DNA of 64,000 bases from Blastocladiella emersonii ATCC 22665 (Eukaryota; Blastocladiomycota; Blastocladiomycetes; Blastocladiales; Blastocladiaceae). Made by a program: the position numbers and the translations under genes. Shown piece after piece: positions 53,508 through 64,000 of this stretch; position 1 is the first letter of the stretch, and the number at the start of each line of letters is the position of its first letter. The notes below the pieces were generated by a model that did no database searches, was not told the origin of the DNA, and was given only the letters and a program-made list of their open reading frames with translations. Where the stretch lies: assembly GCA_025594325.1 (NCBI GenBank), contig JANHCV010000002.1, positions 2,542,001 through 2,606,000 of the forward strand. The letters run 5' to 3'.

Positions 53508-56500
53508 ATGGGCGTCGTTGTCGACGACACCAAGCCGACCAAGGGCGAGGGCGCCACCGCCGCCCGCGAACAGTCGTCGTTTTCGCTCGACCCCGAGTTC
53601 GAGAGCATCGCGACCACGCTCGCCCCGAACACGGACGACGTCAACACCCCGTCGCTCACGTTCCGCGTCTGGGTCCTCGGGCTGCTGTTCTGCATCTCGA
53701 TCGCCTACGTCAACGAGCTGTTCTCGTTCCGCACGAACCCCTTCGCGATTCCCTCCTATGTCGGCGTGCTCCTGTCGTACCCTCTCGGCAAGGCCATGGC
53801 CCGCTTCCTGCCCTCGTACCGCTTCAACATGTTCGGCCTCGAGATCGACACCAACCCGGGTCCCTTCACGGTCAAGGAGCACGTTCTCATCGGTATCTTT
53901 GCGTCGACGGGCTCGGCCGGCGTGTACGTTTGTTTTGATGATCGAGGCGAGGCGAGGCGAGGCGACGCGGTGCCTGCCCATCACCCTTTCGATCAACTTC
54001 CCACTCACGCTCCTCGACCTCGCTCCCCCTCTCCCCTCGATTCTATAGCTACGGTGTCGACAACCTCGTGGTGCAGGAGCTGTACTTCAAGCTCAAGCTG
54101 CCGCACATTTGGGGAATCCTCTTCCTGTACACGACGTCGATGCTCGGCTTCGCGGTCGCCGGCACGCTGCGCGACTTCCTCATCCGCCCCGCGCACATGA
54201 TCTGGTTCGTTGCTTTCTCGCTCACATTCTCTCTCTTCCTGCTTCTTCCCACTCGAAAATCGATGGCGGTCGAGCTTGTTTGCACGAGTTGAGCCCACCG
54301 TGGCGCTTCGCGTGCGGCCAAAGCTCGTCCGGCTCTCGCTCGTTTTTTCGACTCCCCGTCCATCCCCCCTACTCCCTCGTGCTCGAAAATTGATGGCGGC
54401 CGCGCGAGCGCACTTGCACGGCGCTTGTCCACCGTGGCGCGTCGTGTGCGACCAAAACTCGGCCGTTTCTCGGCCGTTTCTCGCCCGATTTCGCTTCCCC
54501 CACCTCCCAGAGCCTCGCTAACCACTCCCGCACTCGAAAAAATCATTTAGGCCGTCCGTTTTGCCGTCAGTTGCCTTATATACGTCGTTCCACGACGTCG
54601 AAACCGAGGCCGTCAAGGACGACGGCAAGGAGCACTGGTCGCGGTTCAAGGTCTTCGGCGTCGCGGCCACCGCCATGTTCCTCTGGCAGATCATCCCCAA
54701 CTACATTGCCAACATGATCGAGACGCTCCCGCTCATCTGCCTGCTCGCCCCGAACGCGCCCGTCGACGTGATCAAGATGGGTTCGCCAAACTACGGCGTT
54801 GGCCTCCTTTCGCTTACCACCTCGTGGACCAACATCGGCGGTGGCTCCATGAGTTACCCGCTCTGGACCGCCATCAACCTGTTCCTATCCTACGTCATCT
54901 TCCAGTACGTGCTCAGCACCATGTCGTGGTCGGGCAACTGGTTCAACGAGTACGTTTCTTTGAATTTTCTTGCCGAATCCGCCTCATCGCGAGCCTCTCG
55001 ACTCACCTTCCCGCCCCGAATCGCACCTCGCAGCCCCAAGCCGTTCCGCAAGCTCAACTCGGCCGACCTGTACGACAACAAGGGCAACGCCTTTGAGCCG
55101 AGCGAGCTCGTCGACGAGACCAACACGGTGATCGAGGAGAAGTACGCCGAGATGGCCCCGCTCCGCATCACGCCCTTCTTCGCCTGGGCCTACTGCACGT
55201 CCATGATCTCGTTCACGTCCGCCGTCTCGACCACCATCCTCTTCTTCGGCAAGGACATTTGGGCTCGCTTCAAGGCGCCCAAGGACGAGAGCAAGAACGA
55301 CATCCACTGCCAGCTCATGGACAAGTACCCCGAGGTCCCCAACACGTGGTACTACGTCTTCTTCGGCACCACCACCGTCCTCTCGATCGTCTGCAATCAC
55401 TTTAGTGGGATTGGCATGTCGTGGTATTTCACATTGTTGGCCATCATTGTGTCGCTCGTGGGCACCCTGCCCATCTCGGTGGTCCTCGCGACGTCGGGTG
55501 TGTCGCTCTACATGAACGTCATCTCCGAGTACGTAGTTTTCTTTCGTTTTTTCCCCTGCTACTCGCGATCCAGCGCTGACTATTACCCTCGTTCGCTCGC
55601 ACTGCCAGGTTCGTGATCGGCATGATCCTGCCCGGCCACCCCGTCGTCATGATGGCCTTCAAGTGCCTCGGTGTCACCGTCTCGTCGCAGTGCCTCACCC
55701 TCCTCGCCGATCTCAAGCTCGGTCACTACATGAAGATTCCGCCCCGCCACATCTTCATCTCGCAGATGGCGTCGCAGTTCGTCGCCGTCTTCGTCGTCTA
55801 CTTTGCGTATTCGTCGTGGCTCTCGAACCCGCTGCACGCGCAGTGGATTCTCGACCCCTCGACGGCCGGTCCCGAGGGCAAGGAGTGGAAGGGCTCCAAC
55901 ATGGGCGTGTACTACGTACGTTTTCCTCGAATTGTTTTCGCTTGCTCGCCTCGCCGTCACTCGACCTGTTGTCTAACCCCGTCGCCCTCTCTCGCCCCTC
56001 CCTTCCAGTCGGCCTCGCTCATCTGGGGTGCCATCGGCCCCAAGCGCTTCTTCTTCGACACCGTCTACGCCCCGCTCATCACCTGGGGTCTCATCGGCGG
56101 CTTCATCCTGCCCGTCTTCGTCTGGCTCGGCGACCGCTACCTCGGCGACAGCATCATCCCGTGGCGCCTCATCAACGTGCCCCTCCTCGCCTCGTTCTCG
56201 GGCCCGCCCTACACCCAGAACTTCCAGCTCATGTCGCTCTTCAGTACGGATCGCCTTTCCTCCTCACTCCGACTTGTTTGACCGACTTGGCCACTAACCA
56301 TCTCTCGCCCCGATTTCCAGTCTCGATCTTCTTCCAGGGCTACATGTACCGCAAGCACAACGGCTGGTGGCGCCGCTACAACTACGTGCTCGCGACGGCC
56401 TTCGACGTCGGTGCCGCGCTCACCAGTCTCGCCCTCACCGCCACGCTCAAGGCCTACAAGATTCGCTTCCCAATGTGGGCGCTCAACAGCGACGGCTCGG

Positions 56501-56562
56501 ACGAGGCCTACGAGCGCTTCGGCCCGGACGCCGACTGGTGCCACTACCCGGTTGACGAGTAA
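53508..56562 (+). CDS. Oligopeptide transporter, OPT family
   Basis: Seven exons (53508-53923, 54049-54204, 54551-54949, 55034-55528, 55609-55915, 56009-56243, 56321-56562) give 749 residues with all phases consistent. The N-terminal ~50 residues are cytosolic. The rest has some 14-16 hydrophobic helices. Family motifs include NPGPFTVKEHVLIGIFAS (the OPT NPGPFxxKEH signature), a join reading MIWPSVLPSVALYTSFHD, FLWQIIPNYIAN, NWFNDPKPFRKLNSADLYDN, ILPGHPVVMMAFKCLG, YYSASLIWGAIGPKRFF and a C-terminal FQGYMYRKHNGWWRRYNYVL. OPT proteins import small peptides or metal chelates by proton symport at the plasma membrane. Its introns are longer (77-346 bp) and use mainly CAG acceptors, unlike the neighbours. 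A TATA box lies ~135 bp upstream. Confidence 0.95.
54252..54531. repeat. Tandem duplication inside OPT intron 2
   Basis: The 346-bp intron 2 contains two diverged copies of a ~130-135-bp unit. Both start CTCGAAAATYGATGGCGG and share CCACCGTGGCGC followed by GTGYGRCCAAARCTCG. A third partial CACTCGAAAA precedes the acceptor. Confidence 0.75.
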
Positions 56563-57649
56563 ACCGAGTTCGACTGCACCGCGCGACCAAGTTTGGTGCT
56601 CCAACAAGCCTGCGTATAGGCTCAGTTTGCCTAGATCCGCTCCACGCTCCGCAAACTGCCTGTCCACCACAGCTCCGAATTTCAATATAGATGGTTCTCG
56701 TCAAAATCGTTCTTTTCGCGCCTTGAGTGACTGTTGCTCGCCATTTCCACCGGTCAAATTGAGCTCGACCTTGCGTGCCATACGCACACTTCGAGCGTGA
56801 TCAGCGCGCTGATCATCAGCACGTGATCCGAGAGTGTGGCGCAACACGTCCGTAAGCGCCAAGTCCTTCAGGATTTCACATCTCCATGCGTCATTGCGGC
56901 GATCATTCCAGGCGTAACACATAAAAATACGATGATTCCCTTGCAGAGCTGCACGCGTTCCTCCAAGTTTGCTCGAAATGAGGTAGCAGAAGGAGCTCTT
57001 TCTGTACGCGTGAGCGCCAAACAACGAGATCCTCTTGTGCGCAAGCCTTGACTGCACACGAGGCACGTTAAGAGTCAGCAGGTAATACACGGACTTTAAT
57101 TTTGGTCGCGCTGATGGGAATAGGCCTCACCTGTTTGATCGACGCGTCTCGCCCGCACGCCTCCGACAATGACTTTCACGCTGCTCAAATGTCCCCAGCC
57201 TGATGAAGTGTACACTCTAAAAAAATCATGCGTAGGATGTCGAGGCGGCAAAAGGAGGAAAAATATGGAATGCGCTCTGACCGAAACGAGCGCCCGTCCC
57301 CCCGGTAGAATCGAACACCCGCCCAATGGAAGCTGAAGCCCGGTATCAGGACACGGTCCTGACCATTTTGCTGACACGCCACGGTTATGATATAGCAAAA
57401 TTCGAATATAACCCTTACCAGTTGCCCTTGGATCACTCGGTGCCTTGATTGCCGGCTCGCACTGACCCACATTCATGCCAAATTCCTCACCCGTCGGCCG
57501 CGTCCATGAATGGACGAAGCAGCACTTCGAACACCTCATACGGTCACGGTCGTGACACTCATAACGGCTGAGAGACACTGAATGGTTCAGTCCATGTTGA
57601 TTGACAATCTAAGAAATACACTCCGTCGCCACCACACACACCACAACCC
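56563..57649. other. Convergent 3' intergenic region
   Basis: About 1.1 kb of lower GC content between the OPT stop and the bHLH stop. No gene or tRNA is supported. A reverse copy of the dispersed motif (AGTGTGGCGCAACACGTC) lies at 56833-56850. Confidence 0.45.
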
Positions 57650-59168
57650 TTATGGTCCGTCCATGATCACGTCCTCCTGCTGCTGCTGCTGCCCTTGTCC
57701 GTGCAGTGGTTGCTGATGCTGCAGTGGTTGCGTCTGGCCCTGCTGGTTCTGGTGGTGCTGCTGCGCCGCAGCCGCGGCAGCTGCCGCCGCGACGAACGCG
57801 GCCTGGACCGACGCGCTGTTGGGTACGGCGCGCCCGGTGCCCGCCGAGCTCACCGCGGCGGCGCGCTGCGCGACAACGGCCTTGGCGACGGCGGGCGTCT
57901 TGCCCGTGGCCCGCGAGATGCGCGCGACGGCCTTGACGACGTTCCCCTTACCCGCCGCGCCCTTGCCGCCACCGCGCGCGGATTTGGAGCCATCAGCGGC
58001 GGTCGCGGGCGCCGCGGCGGCGGCGGATGAGGAAGGCGCCGCGTCGTCGTCGTCCGAGTCACCGACACCCGCGTTCCCGTCGGTGGCGGCGATCAGCTCG
58101 TTGACGGCGCGCTGCTGTGCCGAGTCGGTCTTCCACAGCGTCTCCTTGACGTACGAGAAGAAGATGTCGTCGGACGACTCGAGCAGGTCGGCGGGGAGCT
58201 CGGGGCGGCCGGGGGTTCCGGCGGGGACGAGGGCCTGGAACTGCGCGACGAGGTCGACGAGGCGGCGCTCGCGCGACCGCAGGAACGAGCAGTAGTCGTA
58301 CGCGGACTTGAGCACCATGATCTTGGAGATACCCTTGCCCTCGTTCTTGATCTCGCGCCGCTTCTTGCGGCTGCCGGGCTCGTCGCCGTGCGCGGCGCCG
58401 GGCGGGTTCGGGTTGTTCTTGGTGCGCCGCGTCGTCACCGAGTTCTGCAGGCCCGGGATGAGCCGCCGCAGCTCGTCGAACCCGTCCTTCATCTGGTTGC
58501 GCCGCTTCTGCTCGGCCGCCTTGTGGTTCATCTTCTTGACCTCGGGGTCGTCGTCGTCCTCGCCGTCGCCCGCACCCGCTCCGCCGCGGCCCAGACCCTC
58601 GACGCCGCCGCCGTCCTCAAGGTAGTCGCTCAGCAGCATCCCGCGACCCAGCCCGAGCGTCGTGTACCCGCCGAGCCCCGACAGGTTGACGAGGTGCGGA
58701 TCGTGGTGCTGGTGTGGGTACTGGAACTGGTCGTGCTGGTACTCGGACCCCGACCCCTGCGATGGCGGCGGGATGTACGCGCTCGGGTTGACGGGCGCAG
58801 GCGCGGGCGCCGCGTCCGCGGGTTTCGACACGACGCGCATCGTGGTCCCGGGCCCCTGCGGCACCGCGGGTGGCGGGAGCGGCGGCGGGATCATGCCCGC
58901 GTCCCCACTGCCGCCGCTGCCGCCGTACATCGCGTGCGACGGGTACATGGCGGGCGACACGAGCGGCAGGAACGGCGGCGTGTTGAGCAGGTCGCCGATA
59001 CTCGCCGCCGAGTCGGGCGCGTGCCCGGTGCTCGACCCGGCCGCTGAGCTGGGCTGCAGCGTCTGCGACGTGGGCGTCGGCGGCATGGTCGGCGTTGGCG
59101 GGACCCCGCTCGCCGCCGCCTGCTGCTGCTGTGACTGCTGCTGGAATGACTGCTGGCGGTGGTGCGAG

Positions 59169-59204
<36 letters not shown>

Positions 59205-62141
59205 GAGTACAGGCCGGGCGACTGGGCCGCCGCTACCGCCGCCGCCATGGCGTCGGGCTTGAGCTGCAGGTGCGCCGGCGGCTGCCCGCGGCCCGACGAC
59301 GACTGGCCCGAGCTCGACGAGGACGCGTGCGGTTTGAGCGCGGGCGACTTGAGCATGGCGGCCATGGCGGGCGACATGGGCGCCATGCGGGGCGACTGGC
59401 GCGCGTACGGCGCGGCGGCGAGCTTGGACGCCTTGACGACGGACGTGCTGTTAGACCGGCGCGAGTTGGCGGCGTTCGTCGCCGACGCCGACGACGCGTG
59501 GCCGGGGATCGGGACCGATGGCGGCGGGAGCAGGCCGTTGCCGAGATCCGTCGGGCTCACGGACGATCCCGCGCCGCCACCGCCGCCGCCGCTCCCGCCG
59601 ACACCGAGCCCGGTGCCGCGTGCCGACGTCTTGACGGGTTTCCCGCCGAACATGCCCGCGACGCTCAGCGCGGCGGCCGGGAGGAACGGGCCGGGGCTCG
59701 AGCTGCTGCGCGAGCTGCTGCGGCCGCTCGCCGCCGAGTAGTGGTGCGGCTGGATGTGCTCGGGCACGACGATCCCGCGCAGCGTCGTCTGGATCCGCGG
59801 CGACGGCGACTCGCCGGCCACACCCTGCAGGTGCGGTTGCTGCTGCGGCTGCTGCAGGGGTTGCTGGTGCTGCTGCTGGAAGAACCCGTTGCCAGCGGCC
59901 ATGTTGCCGGGAAGGATCGACGACATGTCGTCGAGGAGCCCCGTGGCCGAAGTCGACGAGGACATGAGCGCGGCCGGCGTCACGGGCAGGATCGGGTTCC
60001 CGGCCGCGGCCTGCGCCATGGCGGACGAGTGCGCGCCGCCGCCGCCGACGGCCGAGCCGTGGTTGCTGATGCCGGAGTCGACGCCGAGCCCCGTGCCGAA
60101 CGCGCGGGTATCGGCGGCACCGCTGCTCGAAAAGTCGGCGCCGAAATCGCTGCCGCCGAACGAGTGCATGAGCGCCATGGCGTCGCCCTGGTTTGCGGTG
60201 CCAGCGCCCATGGCCGAGTTGGACGACTGGAGCAGTCCGGTGCCCGACATGACGGCGACGTTGCCGTGGTCGGCGGCGGCCGCGGAGCCGGCGTCGGGGA
60301 ACCCGGACATGGGGAAGCCCGAGGGCGGGAGCGGCGGGAGCGCCGATGAGTTGTTCTGCAGGGCGGAGGGCTGCTGCAGGAACGACTGGAACACGGGCGA
60401 CGTGAGCGGCGAGAAGGGCTCCTGCGCGGCCTGCATCGACAGGCGCGAGAAGGCGGTCGCCGGCGTGAAGTTGGTGTTGATGGGCGACATGAACGGGTTG
60501 TGCGGCGTCGGGTGCGAGCTCTACAGGTTCGGGAGGGAGGGAGTGAGTGAGACGCGGTCGTTGAGCGAGGGTATCCGCCGGATTCATGCGCACCAGGGCC
60601 GTAAAGTCGACGTCCATCTCCGAGGCGGTGCGCGACGTGGCCATCATGGCGGCCGCAGCCGCGGCAGCCGCCGCGTGCGGGTAGGATCCGTGGTTCGGGT
60701 TGGCCATGATGACGGGGGACGCGACAGCCGAGGGCGCCTGCGAGTGCATGAGGTGGGCGAGCTGGACGGCCTGCTGCTGCTGCTGTTGCTGCTGTTGCCG
60801 GTGCTGGTGCTCGATTTGGGTCTTGGCGGCGAGGGCCTCGCGCTCGCGCTCGACCTCGGCGAGCTTCATTTTGAGCATGGCGTTCTGCTCCTCGAGCGAC
60901 CGCACAATGTGGTCGTTGGACGCCTGCGAGTTGGCGAGCAGCGCCATGACGCGCTCGGCGGCGGCAGAGTCGCTCGTGAGCGACGTGGACCGCTGTGGCT
61001 GGTGCGCGCGGCTGCCGGACGGCAGGAGCGGGCCGGGCGACGGCGTCGGGTCGCCGGGGGTGCTGCCGCCCATCATGGCGGCGGCGGCCGCAGAGGCCAC
61101 GGCGTTGGTGTGCGAGTTCGAGTGGGTGGCCGAGGTTGGCGACAGGAGCGCGGTCAGGTCGGCGTTCTCAGCCCACATCATCATGTCGTGCGTCGGCTGC
61201 TGCTGCTGCTCGTGCGAGCCGGCGGGATCGACCAATGGCTGCTGGTGGTGGTGGTACTGCTGGAACTGCTGCTGGTGGTGGTGCTGCCCCGCCGCGGCCT
61301 GCGACAGCGGCTCGGGCGAGTCAAAGGTGAGGAACGAGTCGACGAGGTGCTGGTCCTCGGGCCGCATCGGGTAGCCCGTCGACTGCTGCTGCTGCTGCTG
61401 CTGCTGCGTCTGCTGGTAGTGCTGCTGGTACGCCGAGGCGTTGAACGAGCCGGCGTTCATGCCCGAGTGCTGCTGGTGCGCCATGTCGGCGGCCGAGGGC
61501 GGGCGAGCCGCGTGGTGGGAAGCGGGGTGGTTTGCGCGCGGGCGATGGACGGCGGGCGAGCTGGCGGGCGACACGGAAGCCGAAGCAGAGGCCGGGCTCG
61601 AGGTGAAGGAGCGCGGGACGGCGGCAGCGCCGTAGCGGAGGTAGTTGGGCCGGTGCTGGTGCGGGTGGTGCGGCGGCGGCTGAGCGTCGCCGTGGGCAGT
61701 GGCAGCAGCGGCTGCAGCGGGTCCCTCGGCGTTGGTGGGGGCAGGGTGCGGCTGAGGGTACGGGTGCTGCGCGAGCGGGTGCGGGTGCGGGTTCGGGTAG
61801 GGCGCGCGGCGCGGATGATGGTAGTGGTGATGCTGCTGCGACTGCGACTGCTGGTGGTGGTGGCGGTGCTGCAGCGATTGGTACGCGAATGCGGCGGCGC
61901 GGGAGTCGGAGGGCGGCGCAAAGGGGCGGTCCGATGCGGCGGAATCAGCAGCGGCGTGTGCGGCCGGGTCGTTGCGGGAAGTGGGGGCGGCGGGCTCGCC
62001 GATTCCGTCGTGATACGTTGCGTCGTGTTGGTAGTGGTGGCGGGAGGGCGGCCGAGCGTCGTCTTGCCGCAGCGGCGGCGGAGCGGTCTCAGCGGACTCT
62101 GCGGCCGCCGGCTGCTGCTGCCAGCCCGCAGAGGCCGACAT
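57650..62141 (-). CDS. Large bHLH transcription factor with polyglutamine tracts
   Basis: Two exons (62141-60594 and 60520-57650; intron 60521-60593, GTGCGC..TAG) give ~1,472 residues. The start MSASAGWQQQPAAAESAE is preferred over an ATG 65 codons upstream. Most of the protein is disordered and rich in Gln, His, Ser, Pro and Ala, with several CAG-encoded Gln runs, the longest 11. A short coiled-coil-like segment (RSLEEQNAMLKMKLAEVERE) lies near residue 420. The bHLH domain is near the C-terminus. The basic region MNHKAAEQKRRNQMKDGFDE has the H-E-R residues that read CACGTG/CANNTG boxes, helix 1 LRRLIPGLQ, an expanded basic loop of ~40 residues (RKKRREIKNEGKGIS) and helix 2 KIMVLKSAYDYCSFLRSRER. 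It resembles fungal bHLH regulators of the SREBP/Myc-like group but has no membrane segment. Nuclear, DNA-binding; targets unknown. Confidence 0.88.
59171..59203. repeat. (CTG)11 trinucleotide repeat coding polyglutamine
   Basis: Eleven CTG units, read as CAG (Gln) on the minus strand inside the bHLH gene. Shorter CAG runs occur near 60775-60800 and 61384-61407. Confidence 0.9.
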
Positions 62142-63618
62142 CTGCTCGCCCGCGATACGGAACGTCGCGAGAAAAATGAGATTAGCGACCACGGTCGAAA
62201 AATAAACGGTCGACTCGGAAATTGTCTGACGCGGGTCGGGCTTTGAGCCGCCGAAACCGTCCATTGAGACCCAGCAGCGGCCAGCGCGGCGCGCTGCGTC
62301 ACGGACGGTGACGATGGCCGAGCTCGCCGACATCACACCCAGGCATCACTCTTCGAGCTTCGAGGGCGAACACACGCACCTGTTGGGTATCGGTTGACCA
62401 AGCGTGTCGTTCAAGTGTCTCGCGCTCTTGAGTTCACGGTGACGAAGCAGGCCCGGTTACGCGTGCGGGATCGGCGGGGCGGGAGAGAAGGACGAAGCGA
62501 CTCAGACTCGCTCGCTCGCTCGCGGAGGAGGAGAACCCGCACGCCCATGTCGCGCACCATTGCGGTCCAAGTCGCGCTGCTTCCAGAATCGGCCCGCCTG
62601 ATGCGGGCGGAAAACCTCGAGAGTCGTGCCGAACGGCCGTGCGCTCACGTCGGCGGCGGCCGGGACCGACTTCGATGAGTGCCCCCACGCAGGCCACGAG
62701 GGTCCGAACCATGACGGAACAACGCACTGCGATTTCAGCGGCCCGGTGGCCGTCGCCGTCGGTGGCCATGGAACACGAGGGTCGTGGCGGCGGCGCCGCG
62801 GCGCGTCGCGTGTGTGTGACAGCGTTGGGCCCGCCTCGCCAACACGTTTTCAAGGGATCGGCAGCCAAAACGTGCAGGACCGGCAACACGTTTTCGCGCT
62901 GCGCCACAGCGGGCCGCTGAAAACGTGTGGCGGCCGACTTCGCCACCATGGCGCACGCTGTGGCCCCGATGGTTTCGCCGCGAGGTCGCGACGCGCGCGG
63001 CCGTGGCCATGGCCATGACCACCGTCGCGACGAGGGTCGCGAACAACATGATCATACCAGTCACCGCGCTTCTCCATGGGACAGAATCGGTCATAGTCCC
63101 TGAGTATCGCCCTCGCGGTGACGACGCGATGGGCCAATTTTTTTCGCGGCTGGCGTGACCCGGCTGCCACTCCTCTCCCAGCTTGGCGCCGTGGCGCCCA
63201 GTCCTTGCGGTCCGGCGCCACACCGGAGGCGGCGCCACAGTCCCCGGCCGAGAGCGCTGACCGCCGAGCCGCAAGCTGGGAGTGGAGTGGCAGCCGGGTC
63301 ACGCCAGCCGCAAAAAAAATTGGCCCATCAGAGCCCCGATCAAGCTTGGGCCTTGTCGGCTCGATTGCTCCCACTGATACTCTTGCGCAATGGGTCATGG
63401 CTGGACTGCAGGTGTATTTGACGCTACTATGACTCAATTATCTGGGTGTACGTGATATCTACGGCATTTGAACTTCATTCAGCGTATCGAGATGCATTAC
63501 CGCACGTGATGTGTGTCTCCAACCAAGGGATGCGCGTTCGTCGCGCCGCTCGTTGCTTCACTTGCCCTCCTCCAACCATCCAGCCCCGTATCTCGGCGCC
63601 CATGTATCTTAGTGCAAC
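62142..63618. other. Divergent intergenic region between bHLH and ING genes
   Basis: About 1.5 kb. It carries clustered ACACGTTTTC motifs (62841-62928) and a MITE-like inverted repeat (63128-63329). Minus-strand ORFs around 62735-63437 include a hydrophobic stretch (GMIMLFATLVATVVMAMATA) but compete in several frames and are not supported as genes. Confidence 0.45.
63128..63329. mobile_element. MITE-like inverted repeat, ~202 bp
   Basis: Two arms of ~57 bp (63128-63185 and 63273-63329) are reverse complements with about two mismatches. Each outer end reads GATGGGCCAATTTTTTT and continues GCGGCTGGCGTGACCCGG. The ~87-bp centre is GC-rich and unrelated. The size, near-perfect ends and lack of coding capacity fit a miniature inverted-repeat element. 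No clear target-site duplication is seen in the flanks. Confidence 0.6.
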
Positions 63619-64000
63619 ATGATCTTCATCGAGGACTACATCGACAGTGCGCAGTTCGCCCGCTCTGCCGTCCCGTCCACGGGAGGCCTCACACGGGCTT
63701 CGCCGTCCGTCTAGCCGTCGAATCGCTGTCGCCCAACCTGCAGCGGCTCATCTCGCACCTCCGCGAGCTCGACGCATGCGTCTACCGTACGTTCTCGCTG
63801 CCGCGTAAACCTTCGCCCAGCAGCAGCCATTCACTCCCTCACTGCCACCTCGCAGATGCGCACGCCGAGCTCATGGCCGACATGACCGCCTTCTGTGCCT
63901 CGGTTCACTCGCTGTCGCGCGAAGAGCGCGTTGCCAAGCTGCAGTCCATTGAGGCCCGCATGCGCGAGACCTCCGAGCTCGACCAGGAGCGCGCCCTCGT
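63619..64000 (+). CDS. ING-family (inhibitor of growth) protein, N-terminal part, truncated by window edge
   Basis: Three exons are visible: 63619-63646, 63715-63786 and 63856 to the end, with introns of 68 bp (GTGCGC..TAG) and 69 bp (GTACGT..CAG). The join gives MIFIEDYIDTVESLSPNLQR, LISHLRELDACVYHAHAELM, then HSLSREERVAKLQSIEARMR. This is the N-terminal ING helical domain (EDYLDTVExLPxxLQRxxxxxRELD), which dimerises and binds histone acetyltransferase or deacetylase complexes. The C-terminal PHD finger that reads H3K4me3 would lie beyond the window. Yeast relatives are Yng1, Yng2 and Pho23; which one this matches cannot be decided here. Confidence 0.85.

Noticed and set aside
57290-57420. 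tRNA-like T-loop (GTTCGATTC on the minus strand) with a nearby hairpin
   Set aside because: The T-stem has two mismatches, no acceptor stem can be formed and the anticodon loop lacks U33.
59754-62246. An 830-codon plus-strand ORF opposite the bHLH gene
   Set aside because: Its Leu/Arg/Val/Gly composition comes from antisense CAG and GC-rich codons; the bHLH domain is on the other strand.
62735-63437. Possible small membrane protein on the minus strand (GMIMLFATLVATVVMAMATA)
   Set aside because: Two competing frames are open, the ORF runs through the inverted repeat, and only one hydrophobic stretch supports it.

Overview
The window is a very GC-rich eukaryotic genome segment with spliced genes. 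Introns are short (mostly 52-110 bp) and the intergenic regions are compact. CFAP300, a motile-cilium dynein-arm assembly factor, points to an organism with a flagellated stage. Dcp2, folliculin/LST7, an OPT transporter, a proteinase K-like subtilase and a bHLH factor with polyglutamine tracts are all compatible with a fungus. Together with the base composition and a carotenoid cleavage oxygenase, the best inference is a zoosporic fungus, most likely Blastocladiomycota. This was not tested by any database search.

Left part (1-20.9 kb). A partial carotenoid oxygenase (minus) is followed by a head-to-head pair. One gene encodes a ~3,679-residue protein with many TRAF-like zinc fingers (minus). 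The other encodes a RavA/MoxR-like AAA+ ATPase (plus). Both proteins end in what reads as an ILEI/FAM3-type domain, and the start codons lie about 575 bp apart. This is the strongest candidate for an undescribed system. A WD-repeat protein (minus) and CFAP300 (plus) form a second divergent pair.

Middle part (21-39 kb). Two tandem secreted-protein genes of unknown family come first. The upstream copy has a frameshift and no start codon for its signal peptide. A gene-poor 2.5-kb stretch carries inverted repeats. It is followed by an intronless subtilisin-like protease, a probable zinc-binding protein, an MFS transporter and a three-RRM RNA-binding protein that probably has a further N-terminal exon upstream.

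Right part (39-64 kb). This holds MPDU1, Dcp2, folliculin, a J-domain polytopic membrane protein, a ubiquitin E2, two tandem four-span membrane proteins, DPM3, an OPT transporter, a large bHLH factor and the 5' end of an ING-family gene. MPDU1 and DPM3 both serve dolichol-phosphate-mannose supply. Dcp2/folliculin, J-protein/E2 and bHLH/ING are divergent pairs. A MITE-like inverted repeat lies in the last intergenic region.

Exon structures were built by hand from reading-frame continuity, splice signals and recalled family motifs. Nearly all 5' splice sites read GTACGY or close to it, which gives internal support to the models. In most genes joined this way the coding length is divisible by three.
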